In this document: piece after piece, positions 16,754 to 24,212 of the stretch
How positions within the stretch are numbered: the first letter of the stretch is position 1
Layout: each line of letters opens with the position of its first letter
Assembly (NCBI GenBank): GCA_900545605.1
Contig: UQZL01000024.1
Coordinates: forward strand, 1 to 29,592
From: an uncultured Collinsella sp.
GTDB taxonomy: Bacteria > Actinomycetota > Coriobacteriia > Coriobacteriales > Coriobacteriaceae
DNA length: 29,592 bases
Direction: 5' to 3'
Notes under the pieces: model-generated
Seen by the model: the letters and a program-made list of their open reading frames with translations, nothing else
Databases searched by the model: none
What the model was told of the DNA's origin: nothing
Translations under genes and position numbers: made by a program

Positions 16754-17842
16754 ATGGCACATGTCGATGACCAGCGTGTGGCGCGCGTGCTCGATGCGCT
16801 CGAGGCTCAGCACCCCGGCGCACAGCTGCTCGTAAACGACCCGTGGTCGATCTATTACCTGACCGGCTTTTATGCCGATATGTTCGAGCGTTTTTGCGGC
16901 GTGCTGCTCGCACGCGATAGCGAACCTGTGATCTTGGTCAACGCGCTGCATCAGCTGCCCGAGTACGACAATGCCCGCGTGGCCTATCACACCGATACTG
17001 ACGTCGTGGCCGACGCCATCGTTCGCGAGGTCGATCCGAACAAACCGCTCGGCATCGACACCGTCATGCGTTCCGGCTTTTTGATGCCACTCATGGAGCG
17101 CCACGCAGCCAGCGAGTTTTTCCTGGGCGACTTTGCCGTCACCGCCGCGCGCACCCACAAGGATGACGCCGAACAGGAGCTCATGCGCGCGTCCTCGGCC
17201 GCTAACGACGCCGTGATGGCCGACGCCATCAAGCTCGTCCACGAAGGCGTGACGGAGCGCGAGATTGCCGACCAGATGCTCGGCCTGTATCGCAAGCACG
17301 GCTGCGAGGGCTTTAGCTTTCCGCCCATCGTGAGCTTTGGTGCTAACGCCGGCGACCCGCACCACGAGCCCGACGACACCGTGCTCAAGCGCGGCGACGT
17401 AGTGCTGTTCGACATTGGCGGGCGTCATCGCAACTACTGCTCGGACATGACGCGCACGTTCTTTTGGGGCGATCCGGACGAGGAGACGGCGCGCATCTAC
17501 GACATCGTGCGCCGCGCCAACGAGGCCGCCGAGGCGCTTATCGCACCGGGTGTGCGCATGTGCGACCTGGACCGCGCCGCGCGCGATGTGATTGAAGACG
17601 CGGGCTATGGGCGGTACTTTACGCATCGCCTGGGTCACTCGATCGGCCTGCAGGACCACGAGCCGGGCGACGTTTCGCTCGTCAACGAGCAGGTCGTGGA
17701 GCCGGGCATGACGTTCTCCATCGAACCGGGCATCTACCTCCCCGGCCGCACCGGTGTCCGCATCGAGGACCTGGCCCTGGTGACCGAGAACGGCGCCGAG
17801 ATTCTCAACGCCTACCCCCACGATCCGCTCCGCCTAGACTAG
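16754..17842 (+). CDS. M24 family metallopeptidase (Xaa-Pro peptidase-like)
   Basis: A 362-residue cytoplasmic enzyme. The creatinase-type N-terminal domain begins at WSIYYLTGF and the pita-bread catalytic domain starts near residue 135. All five metal ligands are present: Asp 220 (LFDIGG), Asp 231 (CSDMTRTF), His 295 (HRLGHSIGLQDHE), Glu 324 (SIEPG) and Glu 338 (RIEDL). The family cleaves an N-terminal residue before proline; length and motifs fit PepQ/PepP-like enzymes. The ATG at 16754 has GAAAGGA 6 nt upstream; an ATG at 16750 is in another frame. The gene stands alone, bracketed by mirrored palindromic elements. Dipeptidase and aminopeptidase activity cannot be told apart here. Confidence 0.92.
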   Translation: MAHVDDQRVARVLDALEAQHPGAQLLVNDPWSIYYLTGFYADMFERFCGVLLARDSEPVILVNALHQLPEYDNARVAYHTDTDVVADAIVREVDPNKPLGIDTVMRSGFLMPLMERHAASEFFLGDFAVTAARTHKDDAEQELMRASSAANDAVMADAIKLVHEGVTEREIADQMLGLYRKHGCEGFSFPPIVSFGANAGDPHHEPDDTVLKRGDVVLFDIGGRHRNYCSDMTRTFFWGDPDEETARIYDIVRRANEAAEALIAPGVRMCDLDRAARDVIEDAGYGRYFTHRLGHSIGLQDHEPGDVSLVNEQVVEPGMTFSIEPGIYLPGRTGVRIEDLALVTENGAEILNAYPHDPLRLD

Positions 17843-17846
17843 GCAA

Positions 17847-17875
17847 TGTGGCAAAGGGACAACCCCTTTGCCACA
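17847..17875 (+). terminator. Hairpin directly after the peptidase gene
   Basis: TGTGGCAAAGGG (17847-17858) pairs perfectly with CCCTTTGCCACA (17864-17875), loop ACAAC, 4 bp after the stop. No T tract follows, so intrinsic termination is uncertain despite the 12-bp stem. Confidence 0.5.
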
Positions 17876-17890
17876 TCCTGCCAAGGCTTC

Positions 17891-18050
17891 GCCACAAAAA
17901 CGGCCTATCTACTACGTTTAACCCGCACGGGTCGACCATAACCGACTTTTCGCAAAATCCGCAAGCCATCTACCTGCGGTTTTAATTTCGCAATGTTCCG
18001 TGTGGTCGAGGGTAACCGGTCAAACGTAGTAGATAGGCCAATTTCGTGGC
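17891..18050. repeat. Type 2 long dyad with conserved core, copy B
   Basis: Arms at 17891-17923 and 18018-18050 pair at 29 of 33 positions and contain GGCCTATCTACTACGTTT. The core at 17962-17994 is in the same orientation as in copy A and matches it at 31 of 33 positions. Flanking internal bases such as CCATA..CCG and TGGTC also agree. Confidence 0.8.
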
Positions 18051-18076
18051 AAGCGAGTCAACTCGGGGCACAGGGC

Positions 18077-18105
18077 AGCTAAAAAAGCCCCATCCCAAAT
18101 TGGCT
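18077..18105 (-). terminator. Terminator-like 29-mer after folC
   Basis: On the minus strand AGCC-AATTTGGGATGG-GGCT is followed by six T residues (18086-18081). The stem is short but the T tract is good. It follows the type 1 hairpin downstream of folC. Confidence 0.45.
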
Positions 18106-18112
18106 GCTTTTG

Positions 18113-18179
18113 AGTTGCGGTGATATACGGACTGTTTGAGGCCTCTGGCTTGTAAAACAGTCCGTATTTCACCGCAACT
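18113..18179. repeat. Type 1 hairpin, TTGCGGTGAAATA family, copy 2
   Basis: Arms at 18113-18137 and 18155-18179 pair at 24 of 25 positions. The outer AGTTGCGGTGA-ATA is shared with copy 1; the inner stem is CGGACTGTTT, unrelated to copy 1. It ends 14 bp beyond the folC stop. Confidence 0.8.
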
Positions 18180-18193
18180 GATGAGGGGATGGG

Positions 18194-19537
18194 TTAGCGC
18201 AGCAGCCCGGCAACTTCGCCGGCTAGGGTGATGGTGCCGGCGGCTACGAAAGGTTCGCCCGCGGCATCGAAGGCGGCGAGGGCTTCGGATACGCTGGGGT
18301 ATACGCCCGCGAGTTTTTCGGCGTCCACCAGGGCAGCGAGTTCCTCTGCCGGCAGGGCGCGATCGGAATCGGTCTGGGTTACGACCACACGCGGGAAGGC
18401 CGGAATCAGAACATCGACAATACCGGCCACATCCTTGTCGGCCAGCGCGGCACACAGCAGCGTGGGGCGGTTCTTCACGCACGGATCAATCTCGTCCAGC
18501 GCGCTCACAAAGTTCTCGCAGCTCTGAGGGTTATGGCAGGCGTCGATCAGCTTGAGCGGACCAGTTCCCAGCACATCAAATCGACCCGGCGTGGGGCAGC
18601 CCATAAGCGACGCATCGAGCTTGTCATGATCGAGCTCGTGACCCAGATACCCCTCGCACAGCATAATCGCGCACGCAGCATTCTGCGGCTGATACGCCGG
18701 CTTAACCATACTCGACGTATAGATAGCACGCGGAGTAGTGCAGCTAAACTCCACTGTATCGCCCACGTGCTCCGGCACCTTGGTCGTGGCATGGTTCACC
18801 ACGAGCGGCACAATGCCGCACTCGCGACAACGCGCATCCATCACGCGCTGAACACTCGCCTCATGCGTGCCCTCGCCCAAAACAACCAAGCGCCCGGGCT
18901 TGATAACCGCAGCCTTCTCCCCCGCAATGGCCTCGAGCGTGTCGCCCAAAATACGTGTGTGATCGAGTCCGATGCCCGTGATGGCAACGGCGACAGGATC
19001 GGTCGCACTCGTGGCGTCCCAACGTCCGCCCATGCCGACCTCGAGCACGGCGACATCCACCGCGGCCTCGGCAAACACGACAAGTGCGGCAGCCGTCAGC
19101 AGGTCAAACGGTGTGATGGAATAGGCACGCTCCCCCGCCGCCACACGACGGGCATTCACGCGATGTCCCGCCTCAACAGCAGCAGAAACGCCACGGGCAA
19201 AGGCCTCGTCGCTCACAACGCGACCGCCAACCTCCATGCGCTCGGGATAGCGAACAAGCTGCGGCGACGTATACAGTGCGCACTTGAGCCCCTCGCCGCG
19301 AAGGATAGCAGCCGAAAAACGCGTAGTCGAAGTCTTGCCATTAGTACCGGCAACCTGAATGCAATCAAAATACTCATCCGGACGCCCCAGATCATCGAGC
19401 ATATCGACAACCGTCTCGAGCAGAGGCCCAGCATCCCCAGAAATCCGCCCTGTATCAGCAGCAAGTCCCACAGCCTCATCAAACGAAAGCAGCTCAAACG
19501 AGAAAGGAACGACATACGACCCAGAACGCTTAGCCAT
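18194..19537 (-). CDS. folC: Folylpolyglutamate synthase / dihydrofolate synthase
   Basis: A 447-residue Mur-ligase-like enzyme that adds glutamate to folates (and to dihydropteroate if bifunctional) using ATP. It has the P-loop VAGTNGKTST (about 62-71), LYTSPQLVRYPERM, LEVGMGGRWDATSATDP, GLDHTRILGDTLEAIAGEKAAVIKPG and DACHNPQSCENF, which replaces the more usual DGAHNP. I chose the ATG at 19537, with GAGGGGA 9 nt upstream; an ATG seven codons earlier lies between the terminator-like T run and this site. It is read after valS on the same strand, with a terminator-like hairpin 22 bp before the start. No folate genes adjoin it. Confidence 0.93.
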   Translation of the reverse strand: MAKRSGSYVVPFSFELLSFDEAVGLAADTGRISGDAGPLLETVVDMLDDLGRPDEYFDCIQVAGTNGKTSTTRFSAAILRGEGLKCALYTSPQLVRYPERMEVGGRVVSDEAFARGVSAAVEAGHRVNARRVAAGERAYSITPFDLLTAAALVVFAEAAVDVAVLEVGMGGRWDATSATDPVAVAITGIGLDHTRILGDTLEAIAGEKAAVIKPGRLVVLGEGTHEASVQRVMDARCRECGIVPLVVNHATTKVPEHVGDTVEFSCTTPRAIYTSSMVKPAYQPQNAACAIMLCEGYLGHELDHDKLDASLMGCPTPGRFDVLGTGPLKLIDACHNPQSCENFVSALDEIDPCVKNRPTLLCAALADKDVAGIVDVLIPAFPRVVVTQTDSDRALPAEELAALVDAEKLAGVYPSVSEALAAFDAAGEPFVAAGTITLAGEVAGLLR

Positions 19538-19558
19538 AACCCAAAGTCCCCTCAACAT

Positions 19559-19591
19559 AAAAAGAGGCCCGTAATAAACAACGAGCCCCTC
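19559..19591 (-). terminator. Terminator or attenuator immediately upstream of folC
   Basis: On the minus strand GAGG-GG-CTCGT (19591-19581) pairs with ACGGG-CCTC (19572-19564), with a 2-nt bulge, and is followed by TTTTT. Only 21 bp then separate it from the folC start. That is too little for a separate promoter, so folC transcription must pass this hairpin. Confidence 0.5.
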
Positions 19592-19697
19592 CCATTCAAA
19601 ATATCAGCCAAACACCGCTTTGCAGCGAGATCAAGGCCACAACCAGGTGGCCCTAACCTACCAGTTGCAAGCAGCCATGTAACCGCACTAGGAGCGG

Positions 19698-19798
19698 CCC
19701 GACGCTTTGCTCGATACAAGTTCCGCACGCAAAGGACAGCACTTAATGTGCTGTCCGTCTTGCGCAGGACTGTCCGCAGTAGCGAGCAAAGCGTCGGG
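19698..19798 (-). repeat. Type 3 nested dyad downstream of valS, copy 1
   Basis: The outer arms CCCGACGCTTTGCTCG (19698-19713) and CGAGCAAAGCGTCGGG (19783-19798) pair perfectly. An inner hairpin GGACAGCAC / GTGCTGTCC (19734-19742, 19748-19756) has loop TTAAT. On the minus strand the unpaired parts include AGTCCTGCGC, ATTAA and CGTGCGGAA, which recur in copy 2. Confidence 0.75.
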
Positions 19799-19817
19799 AC
19801 GCGCCCCTCAGTAAGAA

Positions 19818-22514
19818 CTACGAGAAGTCAGCAACCTGAGCAGTCAGCGCCGCCAGGATCTCCTTGAGCTCAGCTGCACGGTCCCTCTTCTTCTGCACCA
19901 CCGCGGGCGCGGCCTTAGCCACAAAGCCCTCGTTGGCGAGCGTCTTCTCGCAACCGGCGAGCTCCTTCTGAGCCGCGGCAATCTCCTTCTCCAGGCGTGC
20001 CTTCTCGGCCGAAAGATCAACCTTGCCCTCGAGCACCACAAAGACCTCGACGCCGCTGTCGACCACGGCGATGCTCGCGGCCGGCTTCTCAACGTCAGTA
20101 CCCATGACCAGCGAAGAGGTGTTGGCCAGCGGCTCGATGGTCGAGCGCAGGCTCTCGAGCTTCTCGATGTCCTCGGCACCGGCGCGTACGACCACGTCGA
20201 GCTCGGCCTTGGGGCTCAAGCGATAACGCGAACGCGTGGCACGGGCGGCGGAAACGACGGTGCGGCACAGCTCAAACGCGCGCTCGGCGGGCTCGTCGAC
20301 GTACTTGACGTAGTCGGCGGGCTCCGGCCACTTGGCGATCATGAGCGCCTCGGCGCGGTCCACGTTGCCCTCGGCATCCAGGTCGAGCACGCTCGCCGGC
20401 ATATTGTCCCAGATCTCCTCGGTGACAAACGGCATGAGCGGGTGCATCAGGCGAATGGAGGTGTCGAGCACAAAGATCAGGTTGCGCTGGGCCTGCAGAC
20501 GGCCCTCGCCCTTCAGGCGGGCCTTGGTGACCTCGACGTACCAGTCGCAGACCTCGTTCCAGAAGAACTGCTGCACGCCGCGGGCCATGTCGCCAAAGGT
20601 GTAGTTCTCGATGCCCTCGGTGACCATCTTGACGGCCTTCGCCAGGCGGCTGAACATCCAGGCGTCGGCCGGCGTCTCCACGACGGGCTCGCCGGGCGTG
20701 TAGCCCTCCATGTTCATGAGCAGGAAGCGGCTGGCGTTCCAGATCTTGGTCACAAACGACTTGGCCTGGTCGGTGCGCGGGCTGTCGATAAGCTTCTTGG
20801 TCTTCTTGTCGATGTTCGCGTCGAACTTGACGTCCTGGTTGTTGGTGCAGAGCGTCAGCAGGTTGTAACGCATGGCGTCGGCGCCGTACATGCCAATGAG
20901 GTCCATGGGGTCAACGCCGTTGCCCTTGGACTTGGACATGCGGCTGCCGTCCTTGGCAAGAATCGTCGGATAGATGACGACGTCCTTAAACGGCACCTCG
21001 TCCAGGAAGTACAGCGAGCTCATGACCATGCGGGCGACCCACAGCGCGATGATGTCACGCGCGGTGACGAGCGCCGTCGTGGGGTGATGTCCCTCGAGCA
21101 GCTCCGGCTTTTGCGGCCAGCCCTGCGTGGCGAAGGTCCACAACTGCGAGCTGAACCAGGTGTCAAGCACGTTCTCGTCCTGATGCACGTGATGACCGCC
21201 GCACTTGGGGCACACATCGGTGTCCTCGGTCAGAGCGTCCTCCCAGCCGCAGTCCTCGCAGTAGAACACGGGGATACGGTGGCCCCACCAAAGCTGGCGG
21301 CTGATGCACCAATCCTTGAGGTTCTCCATCCAGGTGGTGTAGGTCTGCGTCCAGCGCGCGGGGTGGAAGGTAACCTTACCGGAGTTAACGGCGTCAAGCG
21401 CCGGCCCCTTGAGCTTGTCAACGGCCACAAACCACTGCTCGGACAGCCACGGCTCAAGCGCGGCGTCGCAGCGGTAGCAGTGCATGACGGAGTGATCAAG
21501 GTCCTCGACGTGATCGAGCAGGTCGTGCTCCTCGAACCACTTGATGACGGCCTCGCGGCACTCGTCGCGGTTCATACCGGTGAACTCGCCGTAGCCCTCG
21601 ACGACCACCGCGTGCTCGTCGAAGATATTGATCTGCGGCAGGTCGTGAGCCTGACCCATGGCGTAGTCGTTGGGGTCGTGGGCCGGGGTGACCTTGACGA
21701 AGCCAGATCCAAAGTTGGCGTCGACATGCCAATCCTCAAAGATGGGAATCTCGCGGTTAACGATGGGGAGCTTAACAGTCTTACCCACAAAGGCGGCCTT
21801 CTCGGGATCCTTCGGGGAGACGGCGACGCCCGTGTCGCCGAGCATGGTCTCGGGGCGCGTGGTGGCAACGACGATGTAGTCCTGGCCGTTGACCGGCTCG
21901 GTCAACGGGTAGCGCAGGTGCCACAGGTGGCCCTTCTCGTCCTTATACTCGGCCTCGTCGTCCGAGATGGCAGTAGTGCAGTTGGGGCACCAGTTGACGA
22001 TACGCTTGCCGCGGTAGATCAGGCCGTCGTGGTACCAGTCGCAAAAGACCTTGCGCACAGCCTGCGCGTAATCCTCGTCCATGGTAAAGCGCTCGTTATC
22101 GAAGTCGACGGAGCAGCCCATGCGCTTAATCTGCTCGACGATGATGCCGCCGTACTCGTGGGTCCAATCCCAGCAAGCGTCGACAAACTTATCGCGACCG
22201 ATCTCCAGGCGGCTGATGCCCTCGCTCTTGAGCTTCTTATCGACCTTGGTCTGCGTGGCGATACCGGCGTGATCGGTGCCGAGCACCCAACGCGTGGACT
22301 TGCCGCGCATGCGGGCCATACGGATGATGGCGTCCTGGATGGAGTCGTCGGTGGCGTGGCCCATGTGGAGCTTGCCGGTCACGTTGGGAGGCGGAATGGT
22401 GACGGTGCAGTCGCCCACGCCCTCACGGCGCTTATAATAGCCGCCGTCGAGCCACTTCTGCAGAATCGCCGGCTCGTTGGTCGACGGATCGTAGTTCTTG
22501 GGCATCTCTTCCAT
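19818..22514 (-). CDS. valS: Valyl-tRNA synthetase
   Basis: An 898-residue class I synthetase that charges tRNA-Val. The HIGH signature is PPPNVTGKLHMGHA (41-54), the CP1 editing domain has VVATTRPETMLGDTGVAVSP (215-234), and the KMSKS loop is present as RMSKS (525-529). CPNC (176-179), CYRC (346-349), CEDC (419-422) and CPKC (435-438) pairs are zinc-type sites. The C-terminal coiled coil runs over about the last 65 residues (KARLEKEIAAAQKEL). I chose the ATG at 22514 because AAGGGAGAG precedes it at about 5 nt; the next ATG three codons on has no spacing. A large dyad sits in its 5' region. Confidence 0.97.
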   Translation of the reverse strand: MEEMPKNYDPSTNEPAILQKWLDGGYYKRREGVGDCTVTIPPPNVTGKLHMGHATDDSIQDAIIRMARMRGKSTRWVLGTDHAGIATQTKVDKKLKSEGISRLEIGRDKFVDACWDWTHEYGGIIVEQIKRMGCSVDFDNERFTMDEDYAQAVRKVFCDWYHDGLIYRGKRIVNWCPNCTTAISDDEAEYKDEKGHLWHLRYPLTEPVNGQDYIVVATTRPETMLGDTGVAVSPKDPEKAAFVGKTVKLPIVNREIPIFEDWHVDANFGSGFVKVTPAHDPNDYAMGQAHDLPQINIFDEHAVVVEGYGEFTGMNRDECREAVIKWFEEHDLLDHVEDLDHSVMHCYRCDAALEPWLSEQWFVAVDKLKGPALDAVNSGKVTFHPARWTQTYTTWMENLKDWCISRQLWWGHRIPVFYCEDCGWEDALTEDTDVCPKCGGHHVHQDENVLDTWFSSQLWTFATQGWPQKPELLEGHHPTTALVTARDIIALWVARMVMSSLYFLDEVPFKDVVIYPTILAKDGSRMSKSKGNGVDPMDLIGMYGADAMRYNLLTLCTNNQDVKFDANIDKKTKKLIDSPRTDQAKSFVTKIWNASRFLLMNMEGYTPGEPVVETPADAWMFSRLAKAVKMVTEGIENYTFGDMARGVQQFFWNEVCDWYVEVTKARLKGEGRLQAQRNLIFVLDTSIRLMHPLMPFVTEEIWDNMPASVLDLDAEGNVDRAEALMIAKWPEPADYVKYVDEPAERAFELCRTVVSAARATRSRYRLSPKAELDVVVRAGAEDIEKLESLRSTIEPLANTSSLVMGTDVEKPAASIAVVDSGVEVFVVLEGKVDLSAEKARLEKEIAAAQKELAGCEKTLANEGFVAKAAPAVVQKKRDRAAELKEILAALTAQVADFS

Positions 22515-22534
22515 ATATCTCTCCCTTGCCCGTC

Positions 22535-22650
22535 GGGGAGGAATGTAGGCCCGATTTTCGCTCGGTCAAGTCCTGGGCTCGCTCGAAGACCACATTAAGT
22601 GGTCTTCGGCTCGTGCGGAATCTACGAAAATCGGGCCTACATTCCTCCCC
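22535..22650 (+). repeat. Type 3 nested dyad upstream of valS, copy 2
   Basis: Outer arms at 22535-22560 and 22625-22650 are a perfect 26-bp pair containing TGTAGGCCCGATTTTCG. The inner hairpin CGAAGACCAC / GTGGTCTTCG (22584-22593, 22599-22608) has loop ATTAA. The unpaired parts AGTCCTGGGC, ATTAA and CGTGCGGAA match copy 1 read in reverse. It ends 20 bp before the valS ATG, so a valS transcript starting farther upstream would carry it in its leader. Confidence 0.8.
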
Positions 22651-22671
22651 TTAGGTATCGATTACTTCAGT

Positions 22672-22700
22672 CTGATATGACTTCGCTGAGGCTTAAACAA
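22672..22700 (-). promoter_or_regulatory. Candidate valS promoter
   Basis: On the minus strand TTGTTT (22700-22695) and TATCAG (22677-22672) are 17 nt apart. The match is modest. If used, transcription starts near 22665 and the leader of about 150 nt includes the whole type 3 dyad. Confidence 0.35.
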
Positions 22701-22739
22701 ACACACAGAATAACACAGGTAGTTGGGGTTATTGCGTAT

Positions 22740-22780
22740 ATATAAAATAGCCTCCGACCGCGGGTGGTCGGAGGCTATTT
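22740..22780 (-). terminator. clpX terminator
   Basis: AAATAGCCTCCGACC (22745-22759) and GGTCGGAGGCTATTT (22766-22780) form a perfect 15-bp stem with loop GCGGGT. On the minus strand it runs into TTTTATATATAC. It begins 22 bp after the clpX stop. Confidence 0.9.
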
Positions 22781-22801
22781 GCAAGCACGTTTTTGGCTGG
22801 T

Positions 22802-24211
22802 TTACCCGTAGATGCGTTGGGGCTGTTCTTCGCCCTTTACGGAGGCTTCGGTCACGATGACCTTGGTGACGCCCTCCTCGCTGGGCAGGTCGAACATCGT
22901 CTGCTGCAGCACGTCCTCGCAGATGGAGCGCAGGCCGCGGGCGCCGGTCTTGCGGGCAAGCGCCATACGGGCGATCTCATGCAGGGCGGCATCCTCAAAC
23001 TCAAGCTCAACGTCCTCGAGCTGGAACATCTTGCGGTACTGACGCACCACGGCGTTCTTGGGCTCGGTCAGGATCGACACCAGGTCGTCCTCGTCGAGCG
23101 CCTGCGTCTGGGTGACGACGGGCGTACGTCCCACAAACTCGGGGATCATGCCAAAGGCGTTGAGGTCCTGCGGGAGCACCTGGCGCAGCAGATCGTTCTC
23201 GTCGACCGAGGTGGGGCCGGCGATCTCGGAGTTAAAGCCCACGCCCTTGTTGCCCACGCGATCGGCGATGATCTTGTCCAGACCCACAAAGGCACCACCG
23301 CAGATGAACAGGATGTTGGTCGTGTCGATCTGCAGCAGCTCCTGCTGGGGATGCTTGCGGCCGCCGGTGGGCGGAACGCTTGCCACCGTGCCCTCAAGAA
23401 TCTTAAGCAGCGCCTGCTGAACTCCCTCGCCCGAAACGTCGCGGGTGATGGAGAGGTTCTCGGCCTTGCGGGCGATCTTGTCGATCTCGTCCACATAGAT
23501 AATGCCGACCTGCGCGCGCTCGATATCGCCATCGGCGGCGTTGATAAGCTTGAGCAGGATGTTCTCCACATCCTCGCCCACGTAACCGGCCTCGGTGAGC
23601 GCGGTGGCGTCGGCGATGGCAAACGGCACCTCGAGGATGCGCGCGAGCGTCTGGGCAAGCAGCGTCTTACCGGTACCGGTGGGACCGAGCAGCAAAATGT
23701 TGGACTTGGCGAGCTCCACCTCGTCCATATCATCGTCGAGCTGCGAGTCCAAACCGTCGTCAAAGGCCGAAAGCGCAGCACCACCCTCGATCACGCGGCG
23801 GTAATGGTTGTACACGGCAACCGACATGGCGCGCTTGGCGTCCTCCTGGCCCATGACATAGGCCGAAAGCTCGTCATAGATCTCGTGCGGCGTTGGCACA
23901 TGCGTAATGACCTGGCGGGCGTCGTCCTCAAGCTCAAAGCCCTCGGCCTCGGGATCCACGGCAGGCTGCCCAGCAGCCTGGCCGTGATCGTTGAGGAAGC
24001 CCGGCAGCTTGCCGTTGCGGGCAGCGTCCATAAAGTCCGAAGCCAGCGACTCCTCCAGGATCTCGGAGCAGGCGGCAACGCACTCGTCGCAGATAAAGAT
24101 GTTGGTCGGGCCCTTTACAAGGCGGCGAACCTGCCCCTGCTCTTTTCCGCAGAAGGAGCAGCGGATAGGGTTGCCGTTCTCGTCAAAGTTGTCCTGCATG
24201 TTACCTGCCAT
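22802..24211 (-). CDS. clpX: ClpX ATPase subunit of the ClpXP protease
   Basis: A 469-residue AAA+ unfoldase. The N-terminal zinc-binding domain has CSFC (18/21) and CDEC (41/44). Walker A is GPTGTGKT (176-183), Walker B ends in VDEID (240-244), and GYVGEDVENILLKL and the RKHPQQELLQIDTTNILFICGGAFVGL segment are typical. It feeds unfolded proteins to ClpP, encoded directly upstream; the ATG is one base after the clpP stop. A second ATG four codons in, after GGCAGGTAAC, is an alternative start. The linker between the zinc domain and the AAA+ domain is long and acidic (about 75-110 and 145-165), making the protein longer than the usual 420 or so residues. Confidence 0.97.
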   Translation of the reverse strand: MAGNMQDNFDENGNPIRCSFCGKEQGQVRRLVKGPTNIFICDECVAACSEILEESLASDFMDAARNGKLPGFLNDHGQAAGQPAVDPEAEGFELEDDARQVITHVPTPHEIYDELSAYVMGQEDAKRAMSVAVYNHYRRVIEGGAALSAFDDGLDSQLDDDMDEVELAKSNILLLGPTGTGKTLLAQTLARILEVPFAIADATALTEAGYVGEDVENILLKLINAADGDIERAQVGIIYVDEIDKIARKAENLSITRDVSGEGVQQALLKILEGTVASVPPTGGRKHPQQELLQIDTTNILFICGGAFVGLDKIIADRVGNKGVGFNSEIAGPTSVDENDLLRQVLPQDLNAFGMIPEFVGRTPVVTQTQALDEDDLVSILTEPKNAVVRQYRKMFQLEDVELEFEDAALHEIARMALARKTGARGLRSICEDVLQQTMFDLPSEEGVTKVIVTEASVKGEEQPQRIYG

Positions 24212-24212
24212 C

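Larger units (their letters stand above)
17843..18193. other. Intergenic region between convergent peptidase and folC
   Basis: This 351-bp gap between convergent genes has no credible gene. It holds a strong hairpin (17847-17875), type 2 dyad copy B (17891-18050), the terminator-like 29-mer (18077-18105) and type 1 hairpin copy 2 (18113-18179). Between these elements I see nothing further. Confidence 0.6.
19538..19817. other. valS-folC intergenic region
   Basis: This 280-bp region holds a terminator-like hairpin next to folC (19559-19591) and a type 3 nested dyad (19698-19798). Between them, 19592-19697 has no gene and no clear promoter hexamers. Confidence 0.5.
22515..22739. other. clpX-valS intergenic region
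   Basis: Apart from the type 3 dyad (22535-22650), the candidate valS promoter (22672-22700) and the clpX terminator just beyond, this stretch shows no gene. No T-box signature was found in the possible valS leader. Confidence 0.5.

Noticed and set aside
18533..19867. A plus-strand open frame of 444 codons opposite folC
   Set aside because: Antisense to folC and extending across the intergenic dyad into valS; no motifs.
20442..22598. A plus-strand open frame of 718 codons opposite valS
   Set aside because: Antisense shadow of valS with no ribosome site; it also crosses the type 3 dyad.
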